Below are positions 36,986 to 48,288 of a DNA stretch of 64,000 bases, piece after piece (positions within the stretch are counted from its first letter, which is position 1; every line of letters starts with the position of its first letter). Source of the stretch: Sipunculus nudus (Eukaryota; Annelida; Sipuncula; Golfingiida; Sipunculidae); the NCBI GenBank assembly GCA_026874595.1, contig CM049317.1, positions 72,005,618 through 72,069,617 of the forward strand. Reading direction: 5' to 3'. Under the pieces are notes generated by a model. That model saw only the letters and a list, made by a program, of their open reading frames with translations. It had not been told where the DNA came from and made no database searches. Position numbers and translations under genes: made by a program.

Positions 36986-39142
36986 CGAAATCTATATAGA
37001 CAGAACAAACGATATACACACATACATATGTATGTACATACATTTATATATATACATAAATATATATATATAAATATAAGTATATATCTATATTTATTTA
37101 TATTTCATATATACATACACATATATATAGGCCGCCTGTCCCAGAAACCCCTCGCATAGGGCCCGGCATTATCCCGGATATGGGATATATCAATAGTTAC
37201 AAACACTTACATGAGTATTTATTGCCCACAGGGCTAGGGTAACCGGTATCCCAAAAAGAACACATATTAATAGTGACAAACAGTTCCTGCAGTATTTCAT
37301 GCTCCAAGGGTTACGGTGACCCGTATTCCGGATATAGCATACATTAATACTGACAAATACTTGGAGAGTATTTCATACCCAGAGGGTTAGGCCAACCCAT
37401 ATCCGAGATACAGCACATACCAACAGTGACAACACTTACTGGGGTATTTCATGCCCGAAGGGTTAGGGTAACCCATATCCCGCATATAGCATACATTATT
37501 ATCGACAAACATTTGGAGAGTATTTCATGCCTGAAGGGTTAGGGTAACCCGTATCCCGGATATAAGATATATTAATAGTTACAAACACTTTCTATAACAT
37601 TTCATGCCTGAAGGGTTAGGGTAACCCCTATCTTGGAACTAACATATACCAATAGTGACACACACTACTAGTGAGCAACAACGAGATAAAGCATTCATTT
37701 CTAGAGACAAACTGTTACTGGATTATTACATGCCTGAAGGGTTAGGGTAGATATAGCATGTATTAATTGTGAAAAACACTTACTGCCGTTTTTCATGCCA
37801 GAAGGGTTAGGGTAACCCGTATGCCGGATATAGCATATATTGAATGTAACAAACACTTACTGGGGTTTCTCATGCCCGAAGGGTTAGGGTCACCCGTACC
37901 CCCAGATATACCATATACAAACAGTGACACACACTTAATAGAGTATTTTTTGCTTGAAGGGTTAGCGTGACCCGTATCCCGAAGATAGGATATACTTATG
38001 GTGACACACACTTACTGGAGTTTTTCATGCAGAAAGGGTTAGGGTCACCCTTACGCCAGTTATACAATATATTGAGAGTGACACAGAGTCACTGGAGTAT
38101 TTCATGCCTGTACGGTTAGGGTAACCCGTATCCCGGATATAGCATGCATTGTTAGTGATTAACACTTACTGGAGTATTTCATGCCCAAAGGGATAGGGTC
38201 ATCGGTACCCCTGATGTAACAAATATTGAGAGTGACAAAGAGTTAGTGGGGTATTTCATGCCTGTACTGTTACAGTAACCCGTATCCAAGATATAGCAGG
38301 CATTGTCAGTGAGAAACTGCTTCTGGAGGATTTCATGCCGGAAGGGTTAGGGTAACCCGTATCCCGGATACAGCTTATTGTCAGAGTGACAAACACTTAC
38401 TGGAGTGTTTCATGCCCAAGGTTTAGGGTAACCCGTATTGCGAATACAGCATATTCTAAGAGTGACAAACGCTTACTGGAGTATTTCATGCTGAAGGGTT
38501 AGGGTTACCCTTACCCTGGATATAGTATACATTCATACTGACAAACACTTGGAGAGTATTTCATGTCCAAAGGGTTAGGGTAACCCGTATCCTGGATACA
38601 GCTTATTGTAAGAATAAAAAACACTTACTGCAGTATTTCATGCTTAAGGGTTAGGGTAGCCCGTACCCTGCATATAAGGTATATTAATAGTTACAAACAC
38701 TCACTATAATATTTCATGACAAAAGGGTTACGGTAACCCCTATCTTGGAACTAGCATATACTAATAGTGAAAAGCACTACTAGTGACCAACACCCGGATA
38801 CAGCATTCATCTTTAGTGACAAACTGTTACTGGAGTATTACAGGCCTGAAGGGTTAAGGTAACCCAGATACAGCATGTATCAATCGTGAAAAACACTTAC
38901 TGCAGTTTTTCATGCAAGAAGGGTTATGGTAACCCGTATCCCGGATATAGCATATGTTAAATGTGACAAACACTTACTGGGGTTTCTCATGCCTGAAGGG
39001 TTAGGGTAACCCATATCCAGGATATAGCATATAATTATAGTTACACACACGTACTGGAGTGTTTCATGCCCAAGCTTAAGGTTCACCCGTATTGCGGGTA
39101 CAGCATAAACTAAGAGTGACAAACACTTACTGCAGTATTTAA

Positions 39143-39549
39143 TAAAGCTTAAACGGGTACAAATTTTTGGACTCGAGTACCCGATAGCCATTACCCGACT
39201 CGGACTCGAGTACTCGTTACCATGGCAACGCTCTGAGATAAAATGGACATCTGTTTAACGATGCAAAATATGCATATATTTGACCTCGTGACGATTTAAC
39301 TTTATTTTAACGTAGAAACAGATATATGTCATAACAAGACCTGTGTTAATTTGACTAGCATATGTTTGGAGCCATATGCCAGGCTATGATAATGAATAAG
39401 TAGGCCTACAGACTGCCCGTAAATTAGCAGTAATATTCAGATATGCATGCTAACTTGTACATACGTGAGTACTCGAGTCCAAAATGTTGACTCGAGTACT
39501 CGGTAAGTATTACCCGGACTCGCGTACTCGAGTATTCCTTTCAGCCCTA
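39143..39549. mobile_element. hAT-like MITE in satellite A, copy 1
   Basis: A 407-bp non-satellite insert is flanked by the 8-bp direct repeat GTATTTAA (39135-39142 and 39550-39557) inside a satellite monomer. The ends are imperfectly inverted: TAAAGCTTAAACGGGTA on the left, TAGGGCTGAAAGGAATA as the reverse complement on the right. Subterminal GACTCGAGTACTCG motifs occur on both sides. An 8-bp duplication and a CAGGGCTG-like tip fit the hAT superfamily. No transposase is present. Confidence 0.8.
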
Positions 39550-39943
39550 GTATTTAAAGCCCGAAGGGTTAGGGTAACCCGTACCCCGGATATAGTATAC
39601 ATTAACACTGACAAACACTTTGAGAGATTTTCATGCCCCCAGGGTTAAGGTAACCCGTATCCCGGATATACCACATATTATTAGTAGTGACAAACAGTTC
39701 CTGCAGTATTTCATGCTCCAAGGGTTACGGTGAGCCGTATTCCGGATATAGCATATGTTAAATGTGACAAACACTTACTGGGGTTTCTCATGCCTGAAGG
39801 GTTAGGGTAACCCATATCCAGGATATAGCATATAATTATAGTTACACACACGTACTGGAGTGTTTCATGCCCAAGCTTAAGGGTAACCCGTATTGCGAGT
39901 ACAGCATAAACTAAGAGTGACAAACACTTACTGCAGTATTTAA

Positions 39944-40350
39944 TAAAGCTTAAACGGGTACAAATTTTTGGACTCGAGTACCCGATAGCCATTACCCGAC
40001 TCGGACTCGAGTACTCGTTACCATGGCAACGCTCTGAGATAAAATTGACATCTGTTTAACGATGCAAAATATGCATATATTTGACTTCGTGACGATTTAA
40101 CTTTCTTTTAACGTAGAAACAGATATATGTCATAACAAGACCTGTGTTAATTTGACTAGCATATGTTTGGAGCCATATGCCAGGTAATGATAATGAATAA
40201 GTAGGCCTACAGACTGCCCGTAAATTAGCAGTAATATTCAGATATGCATGCTAACTTGTACATACGTGAGTACTCGAGTCCAAAATGTTGACTCGAGTAC
40301 TCGGTAAGTATTACCCGGACTCGCGTACTCGAGTATTCCTTTCAGCCCTA
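39944..40350. mobile_element. hAT-like MITE in satellite A, copy 2 (duplicated with its flanks)
   Basis: The copy is nearly identical to 39143-39549, with the same GTATTTAA target duplication (39936-39943 and 40351-40358) and the same satellite flanks. The offset is exactly 801 bp. It arose by duplication of the host satellite, not by a second insertion. Confidence 0.85.
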
Positions 40351-41515
40351 GTATTTAAAGCCCGAAGGGTTAGGGTAACCCGTACCCAGGATATAGTATA
40401 CATTAACACTGACAAACACTTTGAGAGATTTTCATGCCCCCAGGGTTAAGGTAACTTGTATCCCGGATTTACCACATATTATTAGTAGTGACAAACAGTT
40501 CCTGCAGTATTTCATGCTCCAAGGGTTACGGTGACCCGTATTCCGGATATAGCATACATAAATACTGACAAATACTTGGAGAGTTTTTCATACCCGAAGG
40601 GTTAGGGCAACCCATATCCCAGATACAGCACATACCAACAGTGACGACACTTACTGGGGTATTTCATGCCCGAAGGGTTAGGGTAACCCATATCCCGCAT
40701 ATAGCATACATTATAATCGACAAACATTTGGAGAGTATTTCATGCCTGAAGGGTTAGGGTAACCCGTATCCCGGATATAAGATACATCAATAGTTACAAA
40801 CACTTACTATAATATTTCATGCCTGAAGGGTTAGGGTAACCCCTATCTTGGAATAAGCATATACCAATAGTGACACACACTATTAGTCAGGAACACCTGG
40901 ATACAGCATTCATTTCTAGTGACAAACTGTTACTGGAGTATTACATGCCTGAAGGGTTAGGGTAGATATAGTATGTATTTATCGTGAAAACACTCATGCC
41001 AGAAGGGTTAGGCTTACCAGTATCTCGGATATAGCATATATTTACAGTTACAAACTATCACAGGAGTATTACATGCCTGAGGGGGTAGGGAAACCCAGAA
41101 ATATAGCATGTATTAATTGTATTTCATGCCCGAAAGGGTTAGGGTAAGCTGTTTCACGGATATAGCATGCATTCAAACTGACAAACACTTGGAGAGATTT
41201 TCATGCCCCTAGGGTTAGGGTAACCTGTATCCCGGTTATACCACATATTAGTAGTCACCGACAGTTCCTGCAGTATTTCATGCTCGAAAGGTTAGGGTGA
41301 CCCGTATTCCGGATATAGCAGACATTAATACTGACAAATACTTGGAGAGTTTTTCATACCCGAAGGGTTAGGGCAACCAGTACCCCAGAAAAAGCATATC
41401 CTAACAATGACAAACACTTACTGGACTATTTCATGCCCGAAGGGTTAGGGTTACCCATATCCCGCATATAGCATACATCATTATCGACAAACATTTGGAG
41501 AGTATTTCATGCCTT

Positions 41516-42339
41516 AAATATTTATTTGGCATATCCCTCCACATCCGAACGCTGGATGTAATTGAATATCTTCGGTTTATCTTTAAAAACTAAGATAAAA
41601 TTCATTGGATACATTTTTTATGAAATATATTGTTACATTCATATGAAGAATACTCTATGTTTCAATAATCTTTTTTGGAGATAATTTCCAGAATCATCAA
41701 CTCACACAGCCGGTTCTGGCGTAATTGGACTCCAGTTCTTTCAAATACGCACCACTACAATCCTTTCCTCTACTCCTAAGCACTAAAAATTTATTACCAC
41801 GATTCCCTATATCTTAAGCATAGAAAAATTGGCTTTTTGCACACCAATTCCACGAAACTCAGCACACAGACCTAAATTGTACATCAATTTACCCCATTTA
41901 CACTCACCAGGTGGCATCTCAAAGCATTTGGCACAACTCTATCAGAAAAAAAATTTCATACCACTGAAATTTTCAAATTTGGTCATAGGAGTATATGCAG
42001 ATTTCCCCTTTTTTACCTTACACCTGTAAAAATAGTCCCACAAACATGGTTTTGGTTTAATTCGGCCCCGTTTAGGGTCTGTATACATGAAAACATGCCA
42101 TGTTACCCTTCCCCAACAAACAAAAATTTCAGACCACTCTGAATTTTTTGTATAGGATCCTATCAGTGTGTACAAAAATAACTTTTTTTATCATCTCAAC
42201 TCTTAAATAATGGTTTCAGAAAACTGGTTCTGGCCTCATTTTACTCCATTTCCAACCATTATGCACCAAAACACACCATTTGATTTTACTTCAATCCACA
42301 ACCATGATCACAACTATGAACATGTCAACAGACCACCGT
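41516..42339. repeat. Old two-copy repeat, spacing near 525 bp
   Basis: The phrase CCGGTTCTGGCGTAATTgGA..CTCCA near 41711 recurs as CTGGTTCTGGCCTCATTtTA..CTCCATTTCC near 42224, each followed by an ACGCACCA/ATGCACCA block. The short open frames are unconvincing. Confidence 0.5.
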
Positions 42340-42715
42340 ATATGTCTTAAGTAAAGAAAATTTGTTTAGATTGAGGACAACTGACAAACAGACAGACATA
42401 CTGACAAAGTGACACATCCGAGATTAAAGATCACTAGATAATCATATGTAAAATGTGTAGAAGAGCAAAATGACCTATTATATAGATAAAAATTATAGTT
42501 TTGGAGATATGGCAAAAAATGATATAATGTGGACCCTAGGGGCTATTTTCCAAAGATAAAAAATCTCTTTCGAGATATTAGTGTAAGATACAAGATGTAC
42601 CAGTTTCTGTGGCCTGTAGATTGTTAATTGTGAGACGCAAGAACTAGCATTCCTGTCGGACATACCCGCCGAAACTGGGACAGCAATCACAGCAGGAATT
42701 TTAATATAGGGCTAC
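42340..42715 (+). repeat. Dispersed repeat related to 1-1095
   Basis: It shares GAGGACAACTGACAAACAGA, CATACTGACAAAGTGACA, TTTTGGAGATATGGC and TAcAAGATGTACCAGTTTC with the repeat at the window start, in the same order. Confidence 0.75.
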
Positions 42716-43005
42716 CCCCGACACACACACATTTTTTTGGGATGGGGGATGGTTATTGCAACCACCATTCAAGGAATAATATTTATATATTGCAAATGAA
42801 ATAATATTGATTTTATATTCTTTGGTTCAATATATGAATTTATTATGCAATACAATATGTAAAATAATATCTAAAATTGGTTTAGAATTAACTTATACTC
42901 GAAACATAATACCTTATTTTTCTAAAACCTTATAATTAATTGTAAAATATTTAAAATGTGATTAAATACATATATTTGAAATGTTATTTACAGACACTAA
43001 AAAGG

Positions 43006-43047
<42 letters not shown>

Positions 43048-45104
43048 CGAACTTAAGAGGACACGATATTGACTGCACCCAAACCTGCGAGGACTTTTTT
43101 CCTGTGAGGACTTGCACACGGGTCCTCGAAAAACGAAAGCTGTTAAAGCATTGAAAAAGCTGAGAAAATTATGCTGGGGAAAAGGTCTTGCAAATCCTCA
43201 TAAGGGACGTTTCGCTTTAAATATGTTTGTGTGTGTGTGACAGCGACATCTATTGAGAGCTTTGCACGATGGTCGGAAATATGTGTAAGCCGGGGCTGTA
43301 AGCCTTTACCTCGATAATATGTTTAAATGGTTATTCAAGGGTGCTAGATATACTGATTAGTATATCCTCGTTACGACCTGAAGACATAACATTAAAGTGC
43401 AATATGCACATGAACGTCCTCGCAAGTTGTACGCTAGTTCAACGCATCTTTCTCTCGTCTAACCAGCCTTTTTCTTTTAAAAATAGTGTGCGATGATACA
43501 TGCTTCTTTTACTGTTTTTATCTCAGAAGCTCTTCTTCCTCACTGCAGCGGAACTGCTGGTCCTCGGAACTGCGGTGTTAAAGCTACGTCTCGCGGGTTT
43601 GTTTATCCGCGAATGTTTATGTATGCGTGTGTGTGTTATATTTTTATATGAAATAACTAAAATATATATATTAATTGTGTCTGTTCATGATGTTGTTCTC
43701 GATTCTGAATATCACGCCGATAAATCAAATATATATTATTAATTGATCGATATAACAATTTCACCTTACTATCACAGATAGAATGTAATTGTTTGAAGAA
43801 TACTGTGCGATAATGCGTGTAGACTATAAACAGAAACAGAATACTATCAAAGGCTGAAATAACGTAGTTTAAACTTGGTCGTCCGTGCTCTGCGCAGAAA
43901 AGTAAAATTGTGACATACAGTATCCTGCAATTTATCCGCAGTTTTTCGAAATTGAAAACAGAGAAACCAAAGTTGGATCATTTATCCGAAATTGGAACAG
44001 TAATTAAAACTAATATTCTTATTCCAAGCAAATATAAAAAAATTAACAAAGATCTGTTATATAATTAATACAAATTAATATTCCGGAGCCTTTGGCAATA
44101 ATTTTAGTGATTTGAAGGATACATTGATTAAATGGATGGAAAACGTAGAAAATTTGTGTTGCCAAAGTTAATTTGGCACTAATCCCATTAATCAATCTGG
44201 CAGTATCTGATAACGACAAGTATTTGCCAATAATGAAGCTATAAGTTTTATTTATTTCAAATGATAAATCAATTAAAATGATGAAAAGCATTATTATTGC
44301 CTTTTATTTTGGGATTTCCTCTTTAATGTGTGACTCTCAGTGTTTGATGACAACTGGTACTCGGGGGCAGGTTAGAAATGACACATGCATGTGCCCACAT
44401 ACTTACACACAACACCTCATGGAGCTGAATGTACTGTGAATGCATTGCAACATTATAATATATGTTGTTTTCAATACGGATACATGTACTCTTAAATTTG
44501 TGTTAAGCAGGCCACAGTTTCTGTAGGGAAACCATTGCATTCCGGTATATTATAACATTATTTTCAGAACTGGAAATATTTTAATCTGAGTGGACATGCT
44601 ATAAACGTCCTCATGTGTTTCTTGTAACAAATGCCTAGAGGATCACATTCCCCCCCCCCCCCCCGTGTATGTAACCAGAAAATGTGACATCAGTGTCATA
44701 ATATCCAAGCGTATGTTCTCATATTGAAACAGGAATTTTGAATAGCAATGGATAAGAAAAACTGATAATTATATATCATGTATTATCCGAAACAGGTGTT
44801 GTCATAGATGCGTCCGAGAAATAACCTGCAAAATTTAATGCTAACAGCTCCTTGTTTTTCTGGGATATTTGGTACTAGATAAAACATCTATTATGCAGAC
44901 ACTGGAGATATTACAGTTGAGTGTCTACTTGTTTCACAAAAAAAAATCATCAAATTAATCATTCAAGTGACAATTATTTAATTCTCATGTTTTATGAAAC
45001 CATTCATTATATCATGAAATCCAAAATCTAAATATATTTTCTGACAAAGTAAGGAATAAAAAGAAAATACATGTTCACTTCACAGATTAAGCCACTAAAA
45101 GTGC
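42716..45104. other. Noncoding AT-rich DNA with a (TG)n tract
   Basis: A TA/TG run lies at about 43007-43044 and a C-run at about 44651-44664. A block at about 44830-44975 reappears inside satellite B at 51395-51545. The open frame at 43500-43742 has a hydrophobic start but no splice or domain support. Confidence 0.45.
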
Positions 45105-45795
45105 TGCCATCTGTAGGTGAAAATCACAGATGAAGAGTAAAATATCTACCGACATAAGTAATGACTGGTGCAATAGTTCATGATATAAAAGGTAACAAAT
45201 GTCACCCCATAGATGCAAAGATGTGAAATCATAAAATTTTGCGGTCGGCACACTTAAACGTTCTGTGCGAATATCATTTAGAAAGGAATTCCATTCAAAG
45301 TAGTGTTTAACTTACTCTTTTTGCTCCAATTAATGCTTTTGTGTAATTTTAAGTCTAAAGCGTTCTTATTTATTGACTTATATAATATAGTAGGAAAGTC
45401 TATTTTATATAATAGAAAAAAAACTAGTTGGTCATATGAAAGAAAAATCTCTTTCAAATTTTAATTATCTGAACCCTAAAGCATAATCTAATGGCTTAAG
45501 CTTCTTGTTTGTTGATGCAGATCACAGGACAGATGTTGCATCACCGATATAATGACATGGCACATGATCGAAATGTCTCTTAAATATGGAAATGAATGGT
45601 GCTGTGGTTCATGATACAAAAGGTAAGATATTTTGCACCACAAACGCAAGAATAAGAAATTGAATTTTTTTTTCGTCCAGCAAAATCAAATTAAAAGTAG
45701 TGTGGAAACATCATTTACAAAACAAATCTAATCAATTGTACCTTTAAATGCCCCTTCTAAAAGGGATCCTTGTTCCTGATTTGAGATCTAAATTG
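45105..45795 (+). repeat. Two-copy diverged direct repeat
   Basis: Blocks such as GGTTCATGATACAAAAGGTA (near 45604) and GTTCATGATATAAAAGGTAA (near 45176), plus AAAGTAGTGT and a following C/T-rich block, recur at an offset of about 430 bp. Confidence 0.6.
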
Positions 45796-45849
45796 TTCTG
45801 ATATACTGAAAGTAGGATTGAATTTGGATAGTAGAAACTAGTTCAATAT

Positions 45850-46060
45850 AGGTAGCAACAGCTGCAGATTAATCATATGTCAGCTATGTGATGAGAATGT
45901 CTGCAAAATTTGGTGCAAAAAGCATCAGGTATTTTAAAGATATTTGGTAAAAGAATGAATTGAGAGCAAAATACAGTTTATATATTACACATTACATCAA
46001 CATGTGTAACAACATGCTTAACAATAAGCTACCACTGATTATCAATGTTTAACGGACTTC
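45850..46060 (+). repeat. Dispersed repeat M, copy 2; left edge of the unit E cassette
   Basis: Nearly identical to 50115-50335 (AGGTAGCAACAGCTGCAGAT, TTAATCATATGTCAGCTATG) and related to 10605-10945. It runs directly into satellite B. Confidence 0.85.
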
Positions 46061-47104
46061 TTGTCAATCCACCGATGTCATGGTCTCTCTGGAGTATTCA
46101 GTGCCCGAAGGGTATGGGATACCGACATCAGGGATGTGCCATATGACACCCGTGACAACCAGATAGTGCCTTATTCCATACCCGAAGGTTTAGGGTTAAC
46201 CATATGTCGGACATATTATATGCAACCAATGTCAGGGCCTTTATTTAGTATTCCATGCCAGAAGGGTTAGGGTTACAATCATCACGGACGGGTCATCTGA
46301 CACCAGTGAAAAGCACATACTGCATTGCTCCATGCCCGAAGGCTAACGGTTATCCAAATGTCAAAAATATTATATGCCACCGATGTCATGGTTTCTCTGA
46401 AGTGTTCCATGTCCGAAAGGTTAGAGTTACCCATATCACGGACGTGTATGATGACACGAGTGACGAGCATTTACTGCTTTATTTCATGCCCGAAGGGTTG
46501 GGTACCCATATGTCGGATATAATATATACCACCACTGTCATAGTCTTACTGTAGTATTCCATGCCCGAAGGGTTAGTGTAACTTGCATCACGTACGTGTC
46601 ATACGACACCAGTGACAAGCACTTCCTGCTTCCCTTCACGAACGAAGGGCCAGAGTAACCCATATGTCGGACATATTATATGTCAACAATATCATGGTCT
46701 TTCTGGAGTATTCCATGCCCGAAGGGTCAGTGTTACCGAAATCAAGTACGTGCGATATGACAGCAGTGACAAACACATATTCCAGTATTCCATACCCGAA
46801 GCATAAGAGTTACCCACAACAAGGACGTGTTATATAACACTATTGACAAGCACTTAATACATTTCTCCATGCCCGAAGGATTAAGTTGACTCGTATGAAC
46901 GACGGGTCATGTAACATCAGTGACAAGCATACACTGCATTATTTCATGCCCGAAGGGTTAGGGTTACCCACAACAAGGACGTGTTATATGAAACTAATGA
47001 CAAACACTTACTGCATTATTCCATGCCCGAAGGTTAGGGTTATCGGACTTGCTATATGTCACCAATGTCATCATGGTCTTTCGGGAGTATTCCGTGCAAG
47101 AAGG
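46061..47104 (+). repeat. Satellite B array upstream of unit E
   Basis: About thirteen monomers of roughly 80 bp carry CCATGCCCGAAGGGTTAGGG, TTACCcATATcacGGACGTG, TCATATGACACCAGTGACAA and GCACTTACTGCATTATT. The CCCGAAGGGTTAGGGT box is shared with satellite A, so the two are subfamilies of one satellite. Confidence 0.93.
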
Positions 47105-47890
47105 GTTCCTCTTTTATCGTGCTTCCTACCCCCTCCCTAAATTATTTTGGTAGCAAATAGCTGCTATTTGCGCGAGCGTGCATTGGGGCCCCTCTGGCCG
47201 GGCGCTCAGACCTCCACTCCCTCTCGATACAGTTTGAACAATGCTTGCTATGCTCCCATACTTCTTTCCCCTTCAATTATTTTTTGGATGTAGTAAATAG
47301 ATGATATTTACGCATGCGACTCACGGGAACCCTCTGCAACTCCACTTCCACTGCCGACAGGTTTTTAATGCTTCCTATGCTACCGTATTTCCAACCCCCT
47401 CCTCATATTTTTGTACCAAATGGCTGCTATTTAAGCGTGCGATTCATGACGTTCCCTCTACGAGGCCGCTCTGAACACCACTCCCGCTGCCGACAGTATG
47501 TATTAATGAGTGCTATGCTACCATATTCCAACCCCTTTCTTTGTTTAGTGCCAAATGGGTGCTATTTGTGCGGGCCCCTCTGGCTGGGCGATCATAAATC
47601 CTCCTGCCGGCAGTTCTAATAATGCTTGTTTGCTATCATACTTCCTTACCCCCCCCCCCCCCAGACCCTTTTAAAGCAAATAGCTGCTATTTGGGCGTGT
47701 GAATCATGGCGGCCAATCTGTTTTAACAATGCTTGCTATGCTACCATACTTCCTCTTCCCCCCGAATTTTATTTTTTTTTTTTTTTTTGGTAGCAAGTAG
47801 CTGCTATTTGTGCGGGCCCTTGTGCGAGGCCGCTCTGACCTCTATCCCCCTAGCCGCAGTCTGATCAATGCTTGCTATCCTACTCATTTT
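47105..47890 (+). repeat. GC-rich minisatellite C upstream of unit E
   Basis: About six units of roughly 125 bp share TTGCTATGCTACCATACTTC, GGTAGCAAATAGCTGCTATT, TGCGCGTGCGATTCATG and GCGAGGCCGCTCTGACCTC. The array is bounded by satellite B on the left and unit E on the right. Confidence 0.9.
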
Positions 47891-48017
47891 TCGTACCCGT
47901 AGTGAATTATTCCAGTAAGAAATGGCCTGCGATAATCCAAAAAGTCTGATTAGCTCAATTACAGGCCGCTACCGAAAACCGACAGTTCCCCGATAGATAA
48001 TATCTATACACTTACAT

Positions 48018-48212
48018 GTTGTATTATATAACCATTATCCTATCTGATTAATTATGTAAAACAAAATAAAAGCATGTGGTTTTCTTGCTGCGTTTGGTAA
48101 TTGGTTGTGTTAATACTTATCATATGACTCACATTAAGGCTGTTTATTTTTCGAAATATTCAAGAGAGGACAGTGATATCATAACTGTGACTGCAGTCGT
48201 TAGTTTTAAAAT
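48018..48212 (+). promoter_or_regulatory. Candidate proximal promoter of unit E
   Basis: The block TTGTATTATATAACCAT about 190 bp before the ATG is shared with units B (11704), C (14327, one change), F (53448, one change) and H (62948). Just before the ATG is the palindrome TGACTGCAGTCA, perfect in B and C and one base changed in E and F. The shared block includes a TATA-like TATATAA. No transcription start is known. Confidence 0.4.
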
Positions 48213-48288
48213 ATGGATCGCCTCTTCTTCAATATGTTCCTGTTCCTCAATATAAAATATTTGAATCCTGCTCATGGTCAAATCAACG
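48213..48288 (+). CDS. Unit E exon 1, signal peptide
   Basis: Encodes MDRLFFNMFLFLNIKYL followed by NPAHGQIN. A hydrophobic core follows a short N-region, with likely cleavage after AHG or close by. The donor is GGTAAGG and the exit phase is 1. Confidence 0.85.

Larger units (their letters stand above)
37150..41515 (+). repeat. Satellite A: 77-78 bp monomers with a telomere-motif palindrome
   Basis: Roughly 45 or more monomers are present. Each has CATGCCcGAAGGGTTAGGGT followed by AACCCgTATCCcGGATATAG, then CATAcATTaaTAgTGACAAA, then CACTTACTGGAGTATTT. Spacings of the GGGTTAGGG core (37459, 37536, 37613; then 37804, 37881) give 77-78 bp. The core GGGTTA-GGG-TAACCC is an inverted repeat of the animal telomere hexamer. 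Blocks of monomers are duplicated in higher-order fashion: 37283-37590 matches 40497-40800, and 38940-39740 matches 39741-40540. Confidence 0.95.

Noticed and set aside
36755-37043. Minus-strand frames with TGSSPTGPSWTGPSQ repeats as a protein
   Set aside because: The repeats come from a 15-bp noncoding minisatellite, which happens to be a multiple of three.
37150-41515. Regular repeats with unique-looking intervals resembling a CRISPR array
   Set aside because: The whole 77-78 bp monomer recurs, so there are no unique spacers, and the DNA is plainly animal. It is a satellite.
37150-41515. A chromosome end marked by TTAGGG
   Set aside because: The hexamer occurs once or twice per monomer and is mirrored, not in a long one-direction run. 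The sequence continues normally on both sides.
43500-43742. 80-codon frame with a leucine-rich start as a secreted protein
   Set aside because: After the hydrophobic start the translation becomes AT-driven, there is no splice context, and no relative is seen in the window.
46061-47140. Open frames repeating a CHGLSGVFHARRV-like peptide
   Set aside because: They are translations of satellite B monomers and change frame between monomers. There is no start, splice or codon evidence for a protein.
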